Position numbers and translations under genes: made by a program. A DNA stretch of 11,512 nt, taken from contig JBKPSO010000272.1 in assembly GCA_046735055.1 (NCBI GenBank), positions 1 through 11,512 on the forward strand, in the 5' to 3' direction. Source of the DNA: DATBLE01 sp046735055 (GTDB taxonomy: Bacteria; Actinomycetota; Thermoleophilia; Gaiellales; Gaiellaceae). The notes under the pieces were generated by a model. That model was not told the origin of the DNA. It ran no database searches and saw only the letters and a list, made by a program, of their open reading frames with translations. This document shows positions 1-6,755 of this stretch, in pieces. Each line of letters starts with the position of its first letter. Within the stretch, counting starts at the first letter, position 1.

Positions 1-89
1 GCATCGGCACCGGGCTCGGGCTGGCGCTCCTGCTCGGCGTGGGGTTCATGGTTGGTCGGCAGCAGCGACACCGGGTGCAGCCGGCCTGA
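1..89 (+). CDS. C-terminal fragment of a repeat-bearing membrane protein (paralogue of 4101-4790)
   Basis: Only the last 28 codons are in the window; the 5' end lies to the left. The reading frame is fixed by the match to the C-terminus of the gene at 4101-4790. Bases 1-89 align without gaps to 4702-4790 with 5 mismatches, of which 4 are synonymous and one changes Val to Ile. The visible part is the glycine- and leucine-rich C-terminal membrane segment, followed by the basic tail GRQQRHRVQPA that should lie in the cytoplasm. The synonymous bias says both copies have been kept as working proteins. Function is unknown. It is convergent with the large regulator on the minus strand and separated from it by a double hairpin. 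Confidence 0.85.
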   Translation, partial: IGTGLGLALLLGVGFMVGRQQRHRVQPA

Positions 90-90
90 A

Positions 91-139
91 GTTCGCCTCC
101 GCGAACGGATCGAGCGGGCCCTCGAGGCCCGCTCGGTCT
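91..139 (+). terminator. Tandem hairpin terminator, copy 1
   Basis: Two hairpins start one base after the stop codon at 87-89. The first is GTTCGC (91-96) paired with GCGAAC (101-106) across a 4-base loop. The second has a 13-bp stem, 108-120 with 126-138, closed by a 5-base loop and holding a single G-U pair (110 with 136). No U tract follows, so it is not a textbook intrinsic terminator. Its place between converging genes and its conservation in copy 2 support a role in 3' end formation or mRNA stability. The symmetry would let it serve the minus-strand regulator too. Confidence 0.7.
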
Positions 140-163
140 GCCGGACGACGTTCACATGCCGGC

Positions 164-3100
164 CTACGGGGTCCGACGTTCCAGCTTCGCGAGGGCAGCA
201 TGCGCGCTCGCGGCAGAGAACAAGTTCTCCTTCCGCTCGTAGAGAGCGATCGCCTCGCGCAACGCGTCGGCCGCCTCCGAGCTGCGGCCTCCGATCTCGA
301 GTATCTCGGCAAAATCGGCCAGCGCGTGTGCGTGGCTGTTCAAGAAGTCGCTCTGCTCGGCGAACGTGATCGCCTCCCGACCGAGCACCTCCGCGGCCTG
401 CAGCTCCCCACGTCGGGCGAGCACCTTCGCGCGAATCGACCGCCACATGATCTGGCCGTGGATGTCGTTCGGACGCGACGCGTCCTCCGCCGCGCGTGTC
501 AGCATCTCGGCCTCGTCGTACCTCCCCTGTGCGTAGTTCGCGCGCGCCAACACGGCGGCGGTCGACGAGTAATGGCTCTTCTCGCCGATCTTGTCGAGCA
601 GCTCGGTCGCCCAATGGAGCTCGCGTTCTCCTGAGACGGGATCGGCCATCAGGGCGAAGAGCCAGTAGATCCAGATCACTTCGCCCAGCTCGTGCATCCG
701 CGCCCGCCCCTTGTCGAAGCATTCGCGCGCCTCGCGGACTCGGTTCTGCATCGCCTCGAGATAGCCCATGACCGCCGGCAGGAGCACTTCCAAGACAGCG
801 TTCCCTGCGACGTCGCCGAGCAGCTTCTCGCATCGTCTAACGGCCTTTCCGGCGGGAGCCGGACCAAGCGCAAGGACGACGGCCAGCCAGGTCACGATCT
901 CGGTCTCCTCGAAACGATCACCGATCTTCCGCACGTGGGCCAGCGCCTTCTCGGAGGCGTCTGCGCTCGCCCCGCCGCGGCGGTCCAGGTAGTGCGCCTG
1001 GGCGATGAGGCGCCAGGCGCGGGCCATTCCGAGGTGATCCCCGAGCTCGTCGAAGACTGCGAGCGCGCGCTCTGCGACTCCGAAGAGCTCGGCAGGGCTG
1101 ATCTCGAGCTCGGTGAAGAGACGCAAGAAGCCCCGCTGGACGAGGGCATGCGCCGCCAGTCGCCGGTCGCCCGTCGTCGCGGCAGCCTCGACAGCCTCGG
1201 TCAGCGCTCGGTCTGCCCAGCTGAGGTCATCGGCCGTTCCCTGCATGGCGCGGACATTGGGGATGAGCTCGACCCGCAACGCGTCGTCTGCGGGGAGCAG
1301 CAAGACCGCGCGCGAGACGAGGTTCACCGCGGCCGGTGCGTCGTCCCGCACGAAGGCCCGCTGACCGGCTGCTCCGAGCCGCACGGCGGCCTCTCGCCCG
1401 ACGGCTCGAGCCGCCGCGTCACGTTTCCCGAACTCGACGCGGTACCGGTACGCCTGCTCGAGGTGGTAGCCGACGATCTCCTGGTACTCGACCGCTCGCT
1501 CGCCCGCCGCCCGCTCCAGCCACCGGGCGAAGCACTCGTGCAGCTCGACGCGCCTCTCCTTCGGGATCGCCTCGTACGCGGCGTCCCGGATCAGCAGGTG
1601 GCGGAAGCGGTACGTGCGCCCGCCGAAGCTCGGTCGGTCAGGGCGGATCAGGTCCTTGCGCAGGAGCGCCGCCAGTGCCGATTGCACCACCGGTTGCAGC
1701 TCGGGGGGCGCCAGCTCGGCCACTGCGTCCTCGTAGAAGACCTTCCCGGCGACGGCCGCGTGCTCCACCACGACTCGCTCCTCGTCGCCCAGCCGGTCCA
1801 GTCTGGCGGCGAGGAGAGCCTGGATGGTCGCCGGGACGACGAGCTCTCCGCCGTCGGCGCCGTTCTCGAGAGTCAGCGCGAGCATCTCCTCGACGAAGAG
1901 CGGGTTGCCTTCGGCGGCTTCGACGATTCGCGCCTTGACCGGTTGCTCGAGCCGGCCGGCGGCAAGGTTCTCGATCAGCTCGACACTCTCGGCCTCAGAC
2001 AGCGGCTCGAGCAGGATGGACGTCGCGTTCAGCTTCCCGCCTGACCAGCCGGGCCGCGCGTCCAGCAGCTCCGGCCGGGCGAGGCACACCAGGAGAACGG
2101 GCGCGTCGCGCGTCCAATCGGCCAAGTGCTCGATCAGGTCGAGGAACGTCGGCTCCCCCCAGTGGATGTCGTCGAAGACCACGACCAGCGGCCGGCCACG
2201 CGCCAGCGTCTCGAACAGGGTCCGCACGGCCGCGAACCCGTCCTCGGCTCCCGGGACACCCTCGGCAGCCCCGATCATCTCCGCGATCGCCTGCGCGACT
2301 GGGTCGGCCCGCGGCTCGTCCCCGAGGGCGGCAACGAGCGTCCGCTGCGCCTCGTCCGGAGCATCGGCATCGTCGAGCCCGATCGCCTCCTTGACCGCCT
2401 CCGTCACCGGCCAGTAGGTGATGCCCTCGCCGTAGGGGAGGCAACGACCGCGGGTCACCAGAGCGGTGGGCGGCACGTCGCGCAAGAACTCCTCGACGAG
2501 GCGCGACTTCCCCACGCCGGCGGCACCCAGGACGGTGAAGAGCTGGCACGAACGGTCGCCGATCGCCTGCTCGAACACGTCCTGGAGGCGACGGCGCTCC
2601 CGGTCGCGACCGACCATCGGCGATCGGAGACCGCGCGTGTTCTCGGGGGGGCCCGTTCCGAGCCCGACCAGGCGGAGTGCTCCGTCGGCGGGCTCGACGA
2701 ATACTGCATCGCGAAGGAGGCGGTGCGTGTTCCCATCCAGCAGCACGTCTCCGTCATCCGACTGCTGGGCGAGCCGGTGGGCGGCGGTCAAGGGCTCGCC
2801 CAGCGGCTGAAGCCCACCGCCCGCGACGATCTCTCCGGTGCTCACACCGCAGTGGAACGCCAGCGAGATTCCCAGGCCGCCGTGAACCTCGTCTGCGAGC
2901 TCGCGGAGCCGCTCGCGCAGGTCTGCCGCGGCGCGCATGGCCCGCAGCGCGTCGTCCTCGTGCACGTGCGGCAGTCCGAAGACGACCGTGATCGTGTCAC
3001 CGGCGATGGTCTCCAGCGACCCGCCGTGCTGCTCCGCCGCAATCTGTATTTCGGCAAAGCTCCGGCTGACGATCCTCCGGAGCTTCTCCGGGTCCAGCCG

Positions 3101-3940
3101 CGCTCCGTCGTCGCCCGCAGCCGCGACGGCGGCACAAAGGACGGTCACCGTCTTCCGTGTCTCGCGGGGACGGGGCTGCCGATCCGCACGCGCTTCCGCG
3201 ACGTCCGGCTCCGGGCCGGGAGGCGTTTGCGCGGCCACTCCGGCGTCGAGCGCCGGGTCCTGGTTGAGGATCGCCTGCTGGAGCTCGCGCAGGGCACGGC
3301 CGGGCTCGATCCCGAGCTCCTCGACCAGCGCGGCGCGCGCCTGCTGGTAGGCGTCAAGGGCATCCGCCTGTCTCCCGCAGCGGTAGAGGGCAAGCATGAG
3401 TTGGGCGCGCAGGCTCTCCCGGAGCGGGTGCTCCTTGACGAGCGCCTCCAGCTCGCCGATCGACGCGACGTGGCGGCCGGCCTCGAGATCCTGCTCGATG
3501 CGCGCCTCGACGCAGGCGAGGCGGAGCTCCTCCAGGCGTGCGATCTCGGCCTCGGCGAAACGCTGGTGGGCGAAGTCGCCCAGGGGCGGCCCCCGCCAGA
3601 GCGACAGCGCCTCGGCCGCTCGCCCACCCTCCTGCAGCTCGCGGAAACGATCCAGATCGAGCTCGCCCTGGTGGACGCGGAGGAGGTAGCCGGGGGCCTT
3701 GGTCTGCACCCGCTCCCTGCCCAGAAGCTTCCGTAAGCCGGAGACGTGCACCTGGAGGGCTTTGTGCGCGCTCTCCGGCGGGTCGTCCTCCCAGAGCGCA
3801 TCGATCAGACGGTCGGTGGAGACGACACTGTTCGCGTGCAGGAGCAACACGGCCAGCAGGGCGCGCTGCTTTGTGCCGCCCGGGTCGAGCGGCTGTCCGC
3901 CGGAAACGACTTCCAACGGGCCGAGAATCCAGAACTCCAT
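164..3940 (-). CDS. AfsR/SARP-type regulator with degenerate cyclase-like domain, AAA ATPase and helical repeat C-terminus
   Basis: A 1258-residue multidomain regulator. Residues 1-95 form an OmpR/SARP winged-helix DNA-binding domain, with LQVHVSGLRKLLG in the recognition region. Residues 98-225 are a bacterial transcriptional activation domain (BTAD). Residues 262-435 resemble a class III adenylate cyclase (KTVTVL, then AGDTITVVFG). Residues 440-620 form a STAND/AAA-type ATPase with Walker A GAAGVGKS (472-479, Lys478) and Walker B VVVFDD (586-591). The rest is an alpha-helical, TPR-like region that probably senses a ligand or partner. The cyclase-like domain has lost its first metal Asp (Ala271), the substrate Lys (Thr311) and the transition-state Asn (Thr385), and keeps Asp315 and Arg389, so catalysis is unlikely. 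The start is fixed by the family N-terminus and by a purine-rich site at 3944-3950. Target genes are unknown; the divergent membrane protein is the nearest candidate. One Leu codon is the rare TTA (residue 69). Confidence 0.93.
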   Translation of the reverse strand: MEFWILGPLEVVSGGQPLDPGGTKQRALLAVLLLHANSVVSTDRLIDALWEDDPPESAHKALQVHVSGLRKLLGRERVQTKAPGYLLRVHQGELDLDRFRELQEGGRAAEALSLWRGPPLGDFAHQRFAEAEIARLEELRLACVEARIEQDLEAGRHVASIGELEALVKEHPLRESLRAQLMLALYRCGRQADALDAYQQARAALVEELGIEPGRALRELQQAILNQDPALDAGVAAQTPPGPEPDVAEARADRQPRPRETRKTVTVLCAAVAAAGDDGARLDPEKLRRIVSRSFAEIQIAAEQHGGSLETIAGDTITVVFGLPHVHEDDALRAMRAAADLRERLRELADEVHGGLGISLAFHCGVSTGEIVAGGGLQPLGEPLTAAHRLAQQSDDGDVLLDGNTHRLLRDAVFVEPADGALRLVGLGTGPPENTRGLRSPMVGRDRERRRLQDVFEQAIGDRSCQLFTVLGAAGVGKSRLVEEFLRDVPPTALVTRGRCLPYGEGITYWPVTEAVKEAIGLDDADAPDEAQRTLVAALGDEPRADPVAQAIAEMIGAAEGVPGAEDGFAAVRTLFETLARGRPLVVVFDDIHWGEPTFLDLIEHLADWTRDAPVLLVCLARPELLDARPGWSGGKLNATSILLEPLSEAESVELIENLAAGRLEQPVKARIVEAAEGNPLFVEEMLALTLENGADGGELVVPATIQALLAARLDRLGDEERVVVEHAAVAGKVFYEDAVAELAPPELQPVVQSALAALLRKDLIRPDRPSFGGRTYRFRHLLIRDAAYEAIPKERRVELHECFARWLERAAGERAVEYQEIVGYHLEQAYRYRVEFGKRDAAARAVGREAAVRLGAAGQRAFVRDDAPAAVNLVSRAVLLLPADDALRVELIPNVRAMQGTADDLSWADRALTEAVEAAATTGDRRLAAHALVQRGFLRLFTELEISPAELFGVAERALAVFDELGDHLGMARAWRLIAQAHYLDRRGGASADASEKALAHVRKIGDRFEETEIVTWLAVVLALGPAPAGKAVRRCEKLLGDVAGNAVLEVLLPAVMGYLEAMQNRVREARECFDKGRARMHELGEVIWIYWLFALMADPVSGERELHWATELLDKIGEKSHYSSTAAVLARANYAQGRYDEAEMLTRAAEDASRPNDIHGQIMWRSIRAKVLARRGELQAAEVLGREAITFAEQSDFLNSHAHALADFAEILEIGGRSSEAADALREAIALYERKENLFSAASAHAALAKLERRTP

Positions 3941-3943
3941 CCA

Positions 3944-3950
3944 CCTCTCC
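3944..3950 (-). promoter_or_regulatory. Ribosome binding site of the AfsR-like regulator
   Basis: Read on the minus strand, GGAGAGG lies 3 bases before the ATG at 3940. It supports that start over the out-of-frame ATG at 3944, which opens a shadow frame. Confidence 0.6.
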
Positions 3951-3973
3951 CGTGTGACAGTGACATCGGCGAC

Positions 3974-4037
3974 GTTAACGGTTCGAGACGGATTCGCCTA
4001 GGGACCCGCCTTAACCGTGCGCTTACCGATCCTTAGG
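3974..4037. promoter_or_regulatory. Possible operator/promoter region between divergent genes (CTTA array)
   Basis: The 160-base divergent spacer is more AT-rich than its surroundings. It holds CTTAACC (4010), CTTACCG (4022) and CTTAGGC (4032), spaced 12 and 10 bases apart, about one helical turn each. It also holds GTTAACG (3974) and a 6-bp inverted repeat ACGGTT (3978-3983) / AACCGT (4013-4018). SARP-type regulators bind short direct repeats about 11 bases apart, so this is a candidate site for the adjacent regulator. No convincing -10/-35 pair is visible in either direction. The assignment is speculative. Confidence 0.3.
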
Positions 4038-4088
4038 CGGCCGGTCGTCTCTTGATCAAAGGGCCGCACAGGGCGGCTCCGAAGGAGC

Positions 4089-4095
4089 AAGGAGG
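4089..4095 (+). promoter_or_regulatory. Strong Shine-Dalgarno site of the membrane protein gene
   Basis: AAGGAGG lies 5 bases before the ATG at 4101. It is the best ribosome binding site in the window. It fixes the start and contrasts with the leaderless-type starts of the genes downstream. Confidence 0.8.
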
Positions 4096-4100
4096 CGAAG

Positions 4101-4790
4101 ATGTATTCCTCGACCTATCTCAACTGGTTCAGACGACTGTTGATCCTCGGCGCAGTCGTCGCCGGGCTGGCCGCTTCGGCGGCGGGGGCCGGGATCGACA
4201 GCCGACCGCCCGACGTCAGCGACGTCGCGTCCGGGCTGTTCGCCACGCAGGCGACGATCGTCTCGCGCCCGCCGGACGTTCAGGATGCCGCCGCCTCGGT
4301 GAGCGCGGCCACCCCCGACGTCTTCGAGCGGTACGCGACGGAACATCCGTACGGCTCCGACCTGACCTCGAGCGAGTTGGTCTCGAGCCCGCCGGACGTT
4401 CAGGACGCAGCGAGCGCCCTGCGCTCGACACCCGCCGGCCTGAAGGCGGACGGACTGCGCCTGCAGGGTAGGTCGGGGACCTGGGAGCATCAACTGCACT
4501 CGCCGGCCACGGCGTCGCAGTACCCCACCCTCACGGGCCTGAAGGCGGACGCTCTCCGGTGGCAGGCCATCGCGCGGGTCGAGCAGCAGTCTGATCAGGC
4601 CGTTCGGCCCGACGACAGGCCCGGTCCGCTGGGCGTCGGCGAGCCGACGCCGGTTGCGATCTCGGGCGGTCCCGGGTTCGACTATGACGACTGGGCGATC
4701 GGCATCGGCACCGGCCTCGGGCTCGCGCTCCTGCTCGGCGTCGGGTTCATGATTGGTCGGCAGCAGCGCCACCGGGTGCAGCCGGCCTGA
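4101..4790 (+). CDS. Repeat-bearing single-anchor membrane or cell-surface protein, unknown function
   Basis: A 229-residue protein that I do not recognise as a named family. Residues 1-30 look like a signal peptide: a basic FRR at 10-12, a hydrophobic core, then small residues ending near AAGAG. Three copies of an S-R/S-PPDV-x-DAAS-like motif follow, at residues 34-46, 55-67 and 95-107, then two LKAD-x-LR-x-Q motifs at 114-123 and 147-156. A Pro/Gly-rich stretch (169-192) leads to FDYDDW and a C-terminal membrane segment (about 198-219). The basic tail GRQQRHR comes last, predicting an outside repeat region and an inside C-terminus. Repeats 2 and 3 match in 27 of 30 bases (4261-4290 and 4381-4410), exactly 120 bases apart, so they arose by internal duplication. 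A paralogue ends at base 89. The gene is divergent from the AfsR-like regulator, which may control it. Confidence 0.85.
   Translation: MYSSTYLNWFRRLLILGAVVAGLAASAAGAGIDSRPPDVSDVASGLFATQATIVSRPPDVQDAAASVSAATPDVFERYATEHPYGSDLTSSELVSSPPDVQDAASALRSTPAGLKADGLRLQGRSGTWEHQLHSPATASQYPTLTGLKADALRWQAIARVEQQSDQAVRPDDRPGPLGVGEPTPVAISGGPGFDYDDWAIGIGTGLGLALLLGVGFMIGRQQRHRVQPA
4261..4410 (+). repeat. Internal coding repeats (PPDVQDAA motif)
   Basis: Bases 4261-4290 and 4381-4410 differ at only 3 of 30 positions and are spaced by exactly 40 codons. A weaker third copy is near 4200. A second repeated unit, 15 identical bases encoding GLKAD, occurs at 4437-4451 and 4536-4550. Confidence 0.8.
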
Positions 4791-4791
4791 G

Positions 4792-4839
4792 GTTCGCCTC
4801 CGCGAACGGATCGAGCGGGCCATCAGGCCCGCTCGATCT
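4792..4839 (+). terminator. Tandem hairpin terminator, copy 2
   Basis: The first hairpin is GTTCGC (4792-4797) with GCGAAC (4802-4807). The second has a perfect 13-bp stem, 4809-4821 with 4826-4838, and a 4-base loop. Bases 4792-4821 are identical to 91-120. Differences from copy 1 fall in the loop and at one stem base where A replaces G, turning a U-G pair into U-A. Pairing is thus preserved while the loop has drifted, which supports a structured RNA. No U tract follows. Confidence 0.7.
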
Positions 4840-4881
4840 GCTGGACCACGCTCCAGGACGCACCCGCATGGCGACAGTGCG

Positions 4882-4887
4882 TAAGGT
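4882..4887 (+). promoter_or_regulatory. Probable leaderless -10 element for the M32 carboxypeptidase
   Basis: TAAGGT fits TAnnnT and is followed by 7 bases and then the GTG at 4895. This is the spacing expected if transcription begins at the start codon. The same arrangement precedes three other genes in this window. No clear -35 element is seen. Confidence 0.45.
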
Positions 4888-4894
4888 TGGCCCC

Positions 4895-6388
4895 GTGAGT
4901 GCCGCGCAGTACGAGCAGCTCCGCGAGCGCCTCGGACAGCTCTGGGACGTCGTCAAGCTGACCGGGCTCGCCGGCTGGGACCAGCAGACGATGATGCCGC
5001 CCGCAGGCGCCTCCGTCCGCGCGTACCAGCTCGCGACCGGCTCCAAGCTCGTCCACGACCTCATGGTCGCCGACGAGGTCGGCGAGCTCCTCGAGGAACT
5101 TCGACCGTACGAGGAGTCGCTCGACTTCGACTCGGACGAGGCGAGCCTGATCCGCTGGACCCGGCGCGACCGCGAGAAGGAGCTGCGGGTGCCGGCCGAG
5201 CTCCGCGAGGAGGAGTCGCGAGCCGCGGCCGAGGCCTTCCCCGTCTGGGTCGAGGCCCGCCGGACCTCGGATTTCGGCCTCTTCCGGCCCTACCTGGAGC
5301 GCAACGTCGAGCTGCGCCGCGAGTACGCGTCGTGCTTCGAGGTCGACGAACCCTACGACGCGCTCCTCGACGACTTCGAGCCCGGGATGAAGACGGCCGA
5401 GGTGCGAGAGGTGTTCGCGCGCCTGCGGGACGGGCTCGTCCCGCTGCTCGCGGAGGCGTCGGAGCAGGAGATCGACGACTCGTTCCTCTACGGCCATTTC
5501 CCGGTCGAGGCGCAGAAGGAGCTCGAGCAGCTCGTCCTCGGCCGCTTCGGCTTCCGCGAGGGCAGCTGGCGCATCGACCTCGTCGAGCATCCCTTTGCCG
5601 CTTCGTTCGGCACGGACGACATCCGGATGACGACCAGGTATCCCGAGGACGAGTTCACAGGGATCTTCGCGGCGATGCACGAGGGCGGGCACGCCCTCTA
5701 CGAGCACAACGTCAGTCAGACGCTGGAGCGCACGCCGCTCTGCCGTGGCGCGTCTCTCGCGCTCCACGAGTCGCAGAGTCGGATGCTCGAGAACCTCGTC
5801 GGCCGCAGCATCGCCTGGTGGAGCTGGGCCTACCCGCACGTCCAGCGCCTGTTCCCGGCGCAGTTCGGCCGCATCGAGCTGGAGGACTTCCACCGGGCGA
5901 TCAACAAGGTTCAGCCCTCGCTGATCCGGATCGAGGCGGACGAAGCCACCTACAGCCTGCACATCATCCTGCGCTTCGAGCTCGAGCAGGAGCTGATCGA
6001 CGGCTCGGTCGCGATCGCCGATCTGCCGCGGGTCTGGAACGAGCGGATGGGCGAGTACCTCGGCGTGGAGGTGCCGGACGACGCGCACGGCGTGCTCCAG
6101 GACGTGCACTGGTCGCGCGGGACGATCGGCTACTTCCCCACGTATGCGCTCGGCAACGTGATCTCCGTCCAGATCTGGGAGAAGGTGCTCGAGGACGTGC
6201 CGAATCTCGACGAGCACCTCGAGCAGGGCGACCTCCGGCCGCTCGGCGACTGGCTCCGCGATCGCCTCTGGCGGCACGGCCGCAAGTTCACGCCCCAGGA
6301 GACGCTGGAGCGCGTCGTCGGCGGCGGGCTCGACCCTGAGCCGTACCTCCGCTACCTGAACGGAAAGCTCGGCGCGCTGGCCGCGTAG
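4895..6388 (+). CDS. M32 family (Taq-type) metallocarboxypeptidase
   Basis: A cytoplasmic zinc carboxypeptidase that removes C-terminal residues from peptides, likely in peptide recycling. Numbering from the GTG start (497 residues, normal for M32), the family signatures are DIRMT (242-246), the zinc motif HEGGH (262-266) with catalytic Glu263, HESQS (291-295) whose Glu292 is the third zinc ligand, IRIEADEATY, and GVLQDVHW (399-406). No key residue is missing and no signal peptide is present. An ATG at 4868 would add nine residues (MATVRKVGP). I prefer the GTG because a TAnnnT element lies 7 bases upstream of it and family members start close to this point, but both starts remain possible. 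The gene stands alone after the hairpin of the membrane protein gene. Confidence 0.95.
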   Translation: MSAAQYEQLRERLGQLWDVVKLTGLAGWDQQTMMPPAGASVRAYQLATGSKLVHDLMVADEVGELLEELRPYEESLDFDSDEASLIRWTRRDREKELRVPAELREEESRAAAEAFPVWVEARRTSDFGLFRPYLERNVELRREYASCFEVDEPYDALLDDFEPGMKTAEVREVFARLRDGLVPLLAEASEQEIDDSFLYGHFPVEAQKELEQLVLGRFGFREGSWRIDLVEHPFAASFGTDDIRMTTRYPEDEFTGIFAAMHEGGHALYEHNVSQTLERTPLCRGASLALHESQSRMLENLVGRSIAWWSWAYPHVQRLFPAQFGRIELEDFHRAINKVQPSLIRIEADEATYSLHIILRFELEQELIDGSVAIADLPRVWNERMGEYLGVEVPDDAHGVLQDVHWSRGTIGYFPTYALGNVISVQIWEKVLEDVPNLDEHLEQGDLRPLGDWLRDRLWRHGRKFTPQETLERVVGGGLDPEPYLRYLNGKLGALAA

Positions 6389-6511
6389 CGCGCGAGGCGA
6401 TCGCTGCGCTCGCGGAGGTCGAGGTAGACCACGTCCGCTCGGCTCGCGAGTTAACGAAATCTTTGCGAGCAGGTACTACGCAACCCACAGCTGCCGTGGC
6501 AATCTGAGTGC

Positions 6512-6718
6512 ATGGAGACGTTGCAGCGGGAGCGGAAGCGGGAGCTCGCCCACCGGGTCGGCGACGGCTTCGAGGTCACCCTGCTCTGGGCCGAAGCCGA
6601 CGGCAGCCTGACCGTCGTCGTCAACGACTGGCGCACCGACGAGCGCTTCGAGGTCGATGCGCGCGCGGACAACGCCATGGACGTCTTCAACCACCCCTTC
6701 GCCTACCGCGCGAACTAG
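6512..6718 (+). CDS. Small conserved-looking protein of unknown function (68 aa)
   Basis: A 68-residue soluble protein. It has a basic N-terminus (RERKRELAHR), then alternating hydrophobic residues that predict a small beta-sheet (FEVTLLW, LTVVVNDW, RFEVDAR), and ends with DVFNHPFAYRAN. The ending resembles short actinobacterial proteins of unknown function that finish with HPFAYA or HPYAYA; this is from memory of the family style, not a search. There is no signal peptide or Cys motif. No Shine-Dalgarno sequence is present. CAATCT lies 6 bases before the ATG, a poor version of the leaderless signal seen at other genes. The 123 bases before it (6389-6511) hold no gene I can support. The kinase gene follows after 37 bases on the same strand. 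Confidence 0.7.
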   Translation: METLQRERKRELAHRVGDGFEVTLLWAEADGSLTVVVNDWRTDERFEVDARADNAMDVFNHPFAYRAN

Positions 6719-6742
6719 GTCGCGCGCGCCTGCGGCGCGACG

Positions 6743-6748
6743 TAATCT
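6743..6748 (+). promoter_or_regulatory. Probable leaderless -10 element for the PfkB-family kinase
   Basis: TAATCT (TAnnnT) is followed by 7 GC-rich bases and the ATG at 6756. There is no Shine-Dalgarno sequence, so transcription probably starts at the A of the start codon. Confidence 0.5.
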
Positions 6749-6755
6749 CGCCGCC

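Noticed and set aside
692..3736. Long plus-strand reading frames of 450 and 536 codons (692-2044 and 2126-3736)
   Set aside because: They lie exactly antisense to the AfsR-like regulator, whose motifs are unambiguous. Their translations are Arg/Gly/Leu-rich without a domain, as expected from the mirror frame of GC-rich coding DNA.
4052..4059. TTGATCAA palindrome before the membrane protein gene
   Set aside because: Eight bases is too short to call an operator, and there is no second copy in the window.
4823..6277. Minus-strand frame of 484 codons
   Set aside because: It is antisense to the M32 carboxypeptidase, which carries all family motifs. The translation is low-complexity, rich in Glu, Val, Leu and Arg, with no recognisable fold.
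6391..6470. Inverted repeats after the M32 gene: CGCGAG (6391) with CTCGCG (6409), and GCTCGC (6443) with GCGAGC (6465)
   Set aside because: Stems are only 6 bp with loops of 12-16 bases and no U tract. Such repeats are common by chance at this GC content.
6657..6755. Upstream extension of the kinase to an ATG at 6657
   Set aside because: It would overlap the 68-residue gene by 62 bases and add an Arg/Thr/Ser-rich segment with no kinase homology. The ATG at 6756 fits the family and has an upstream -10 element.
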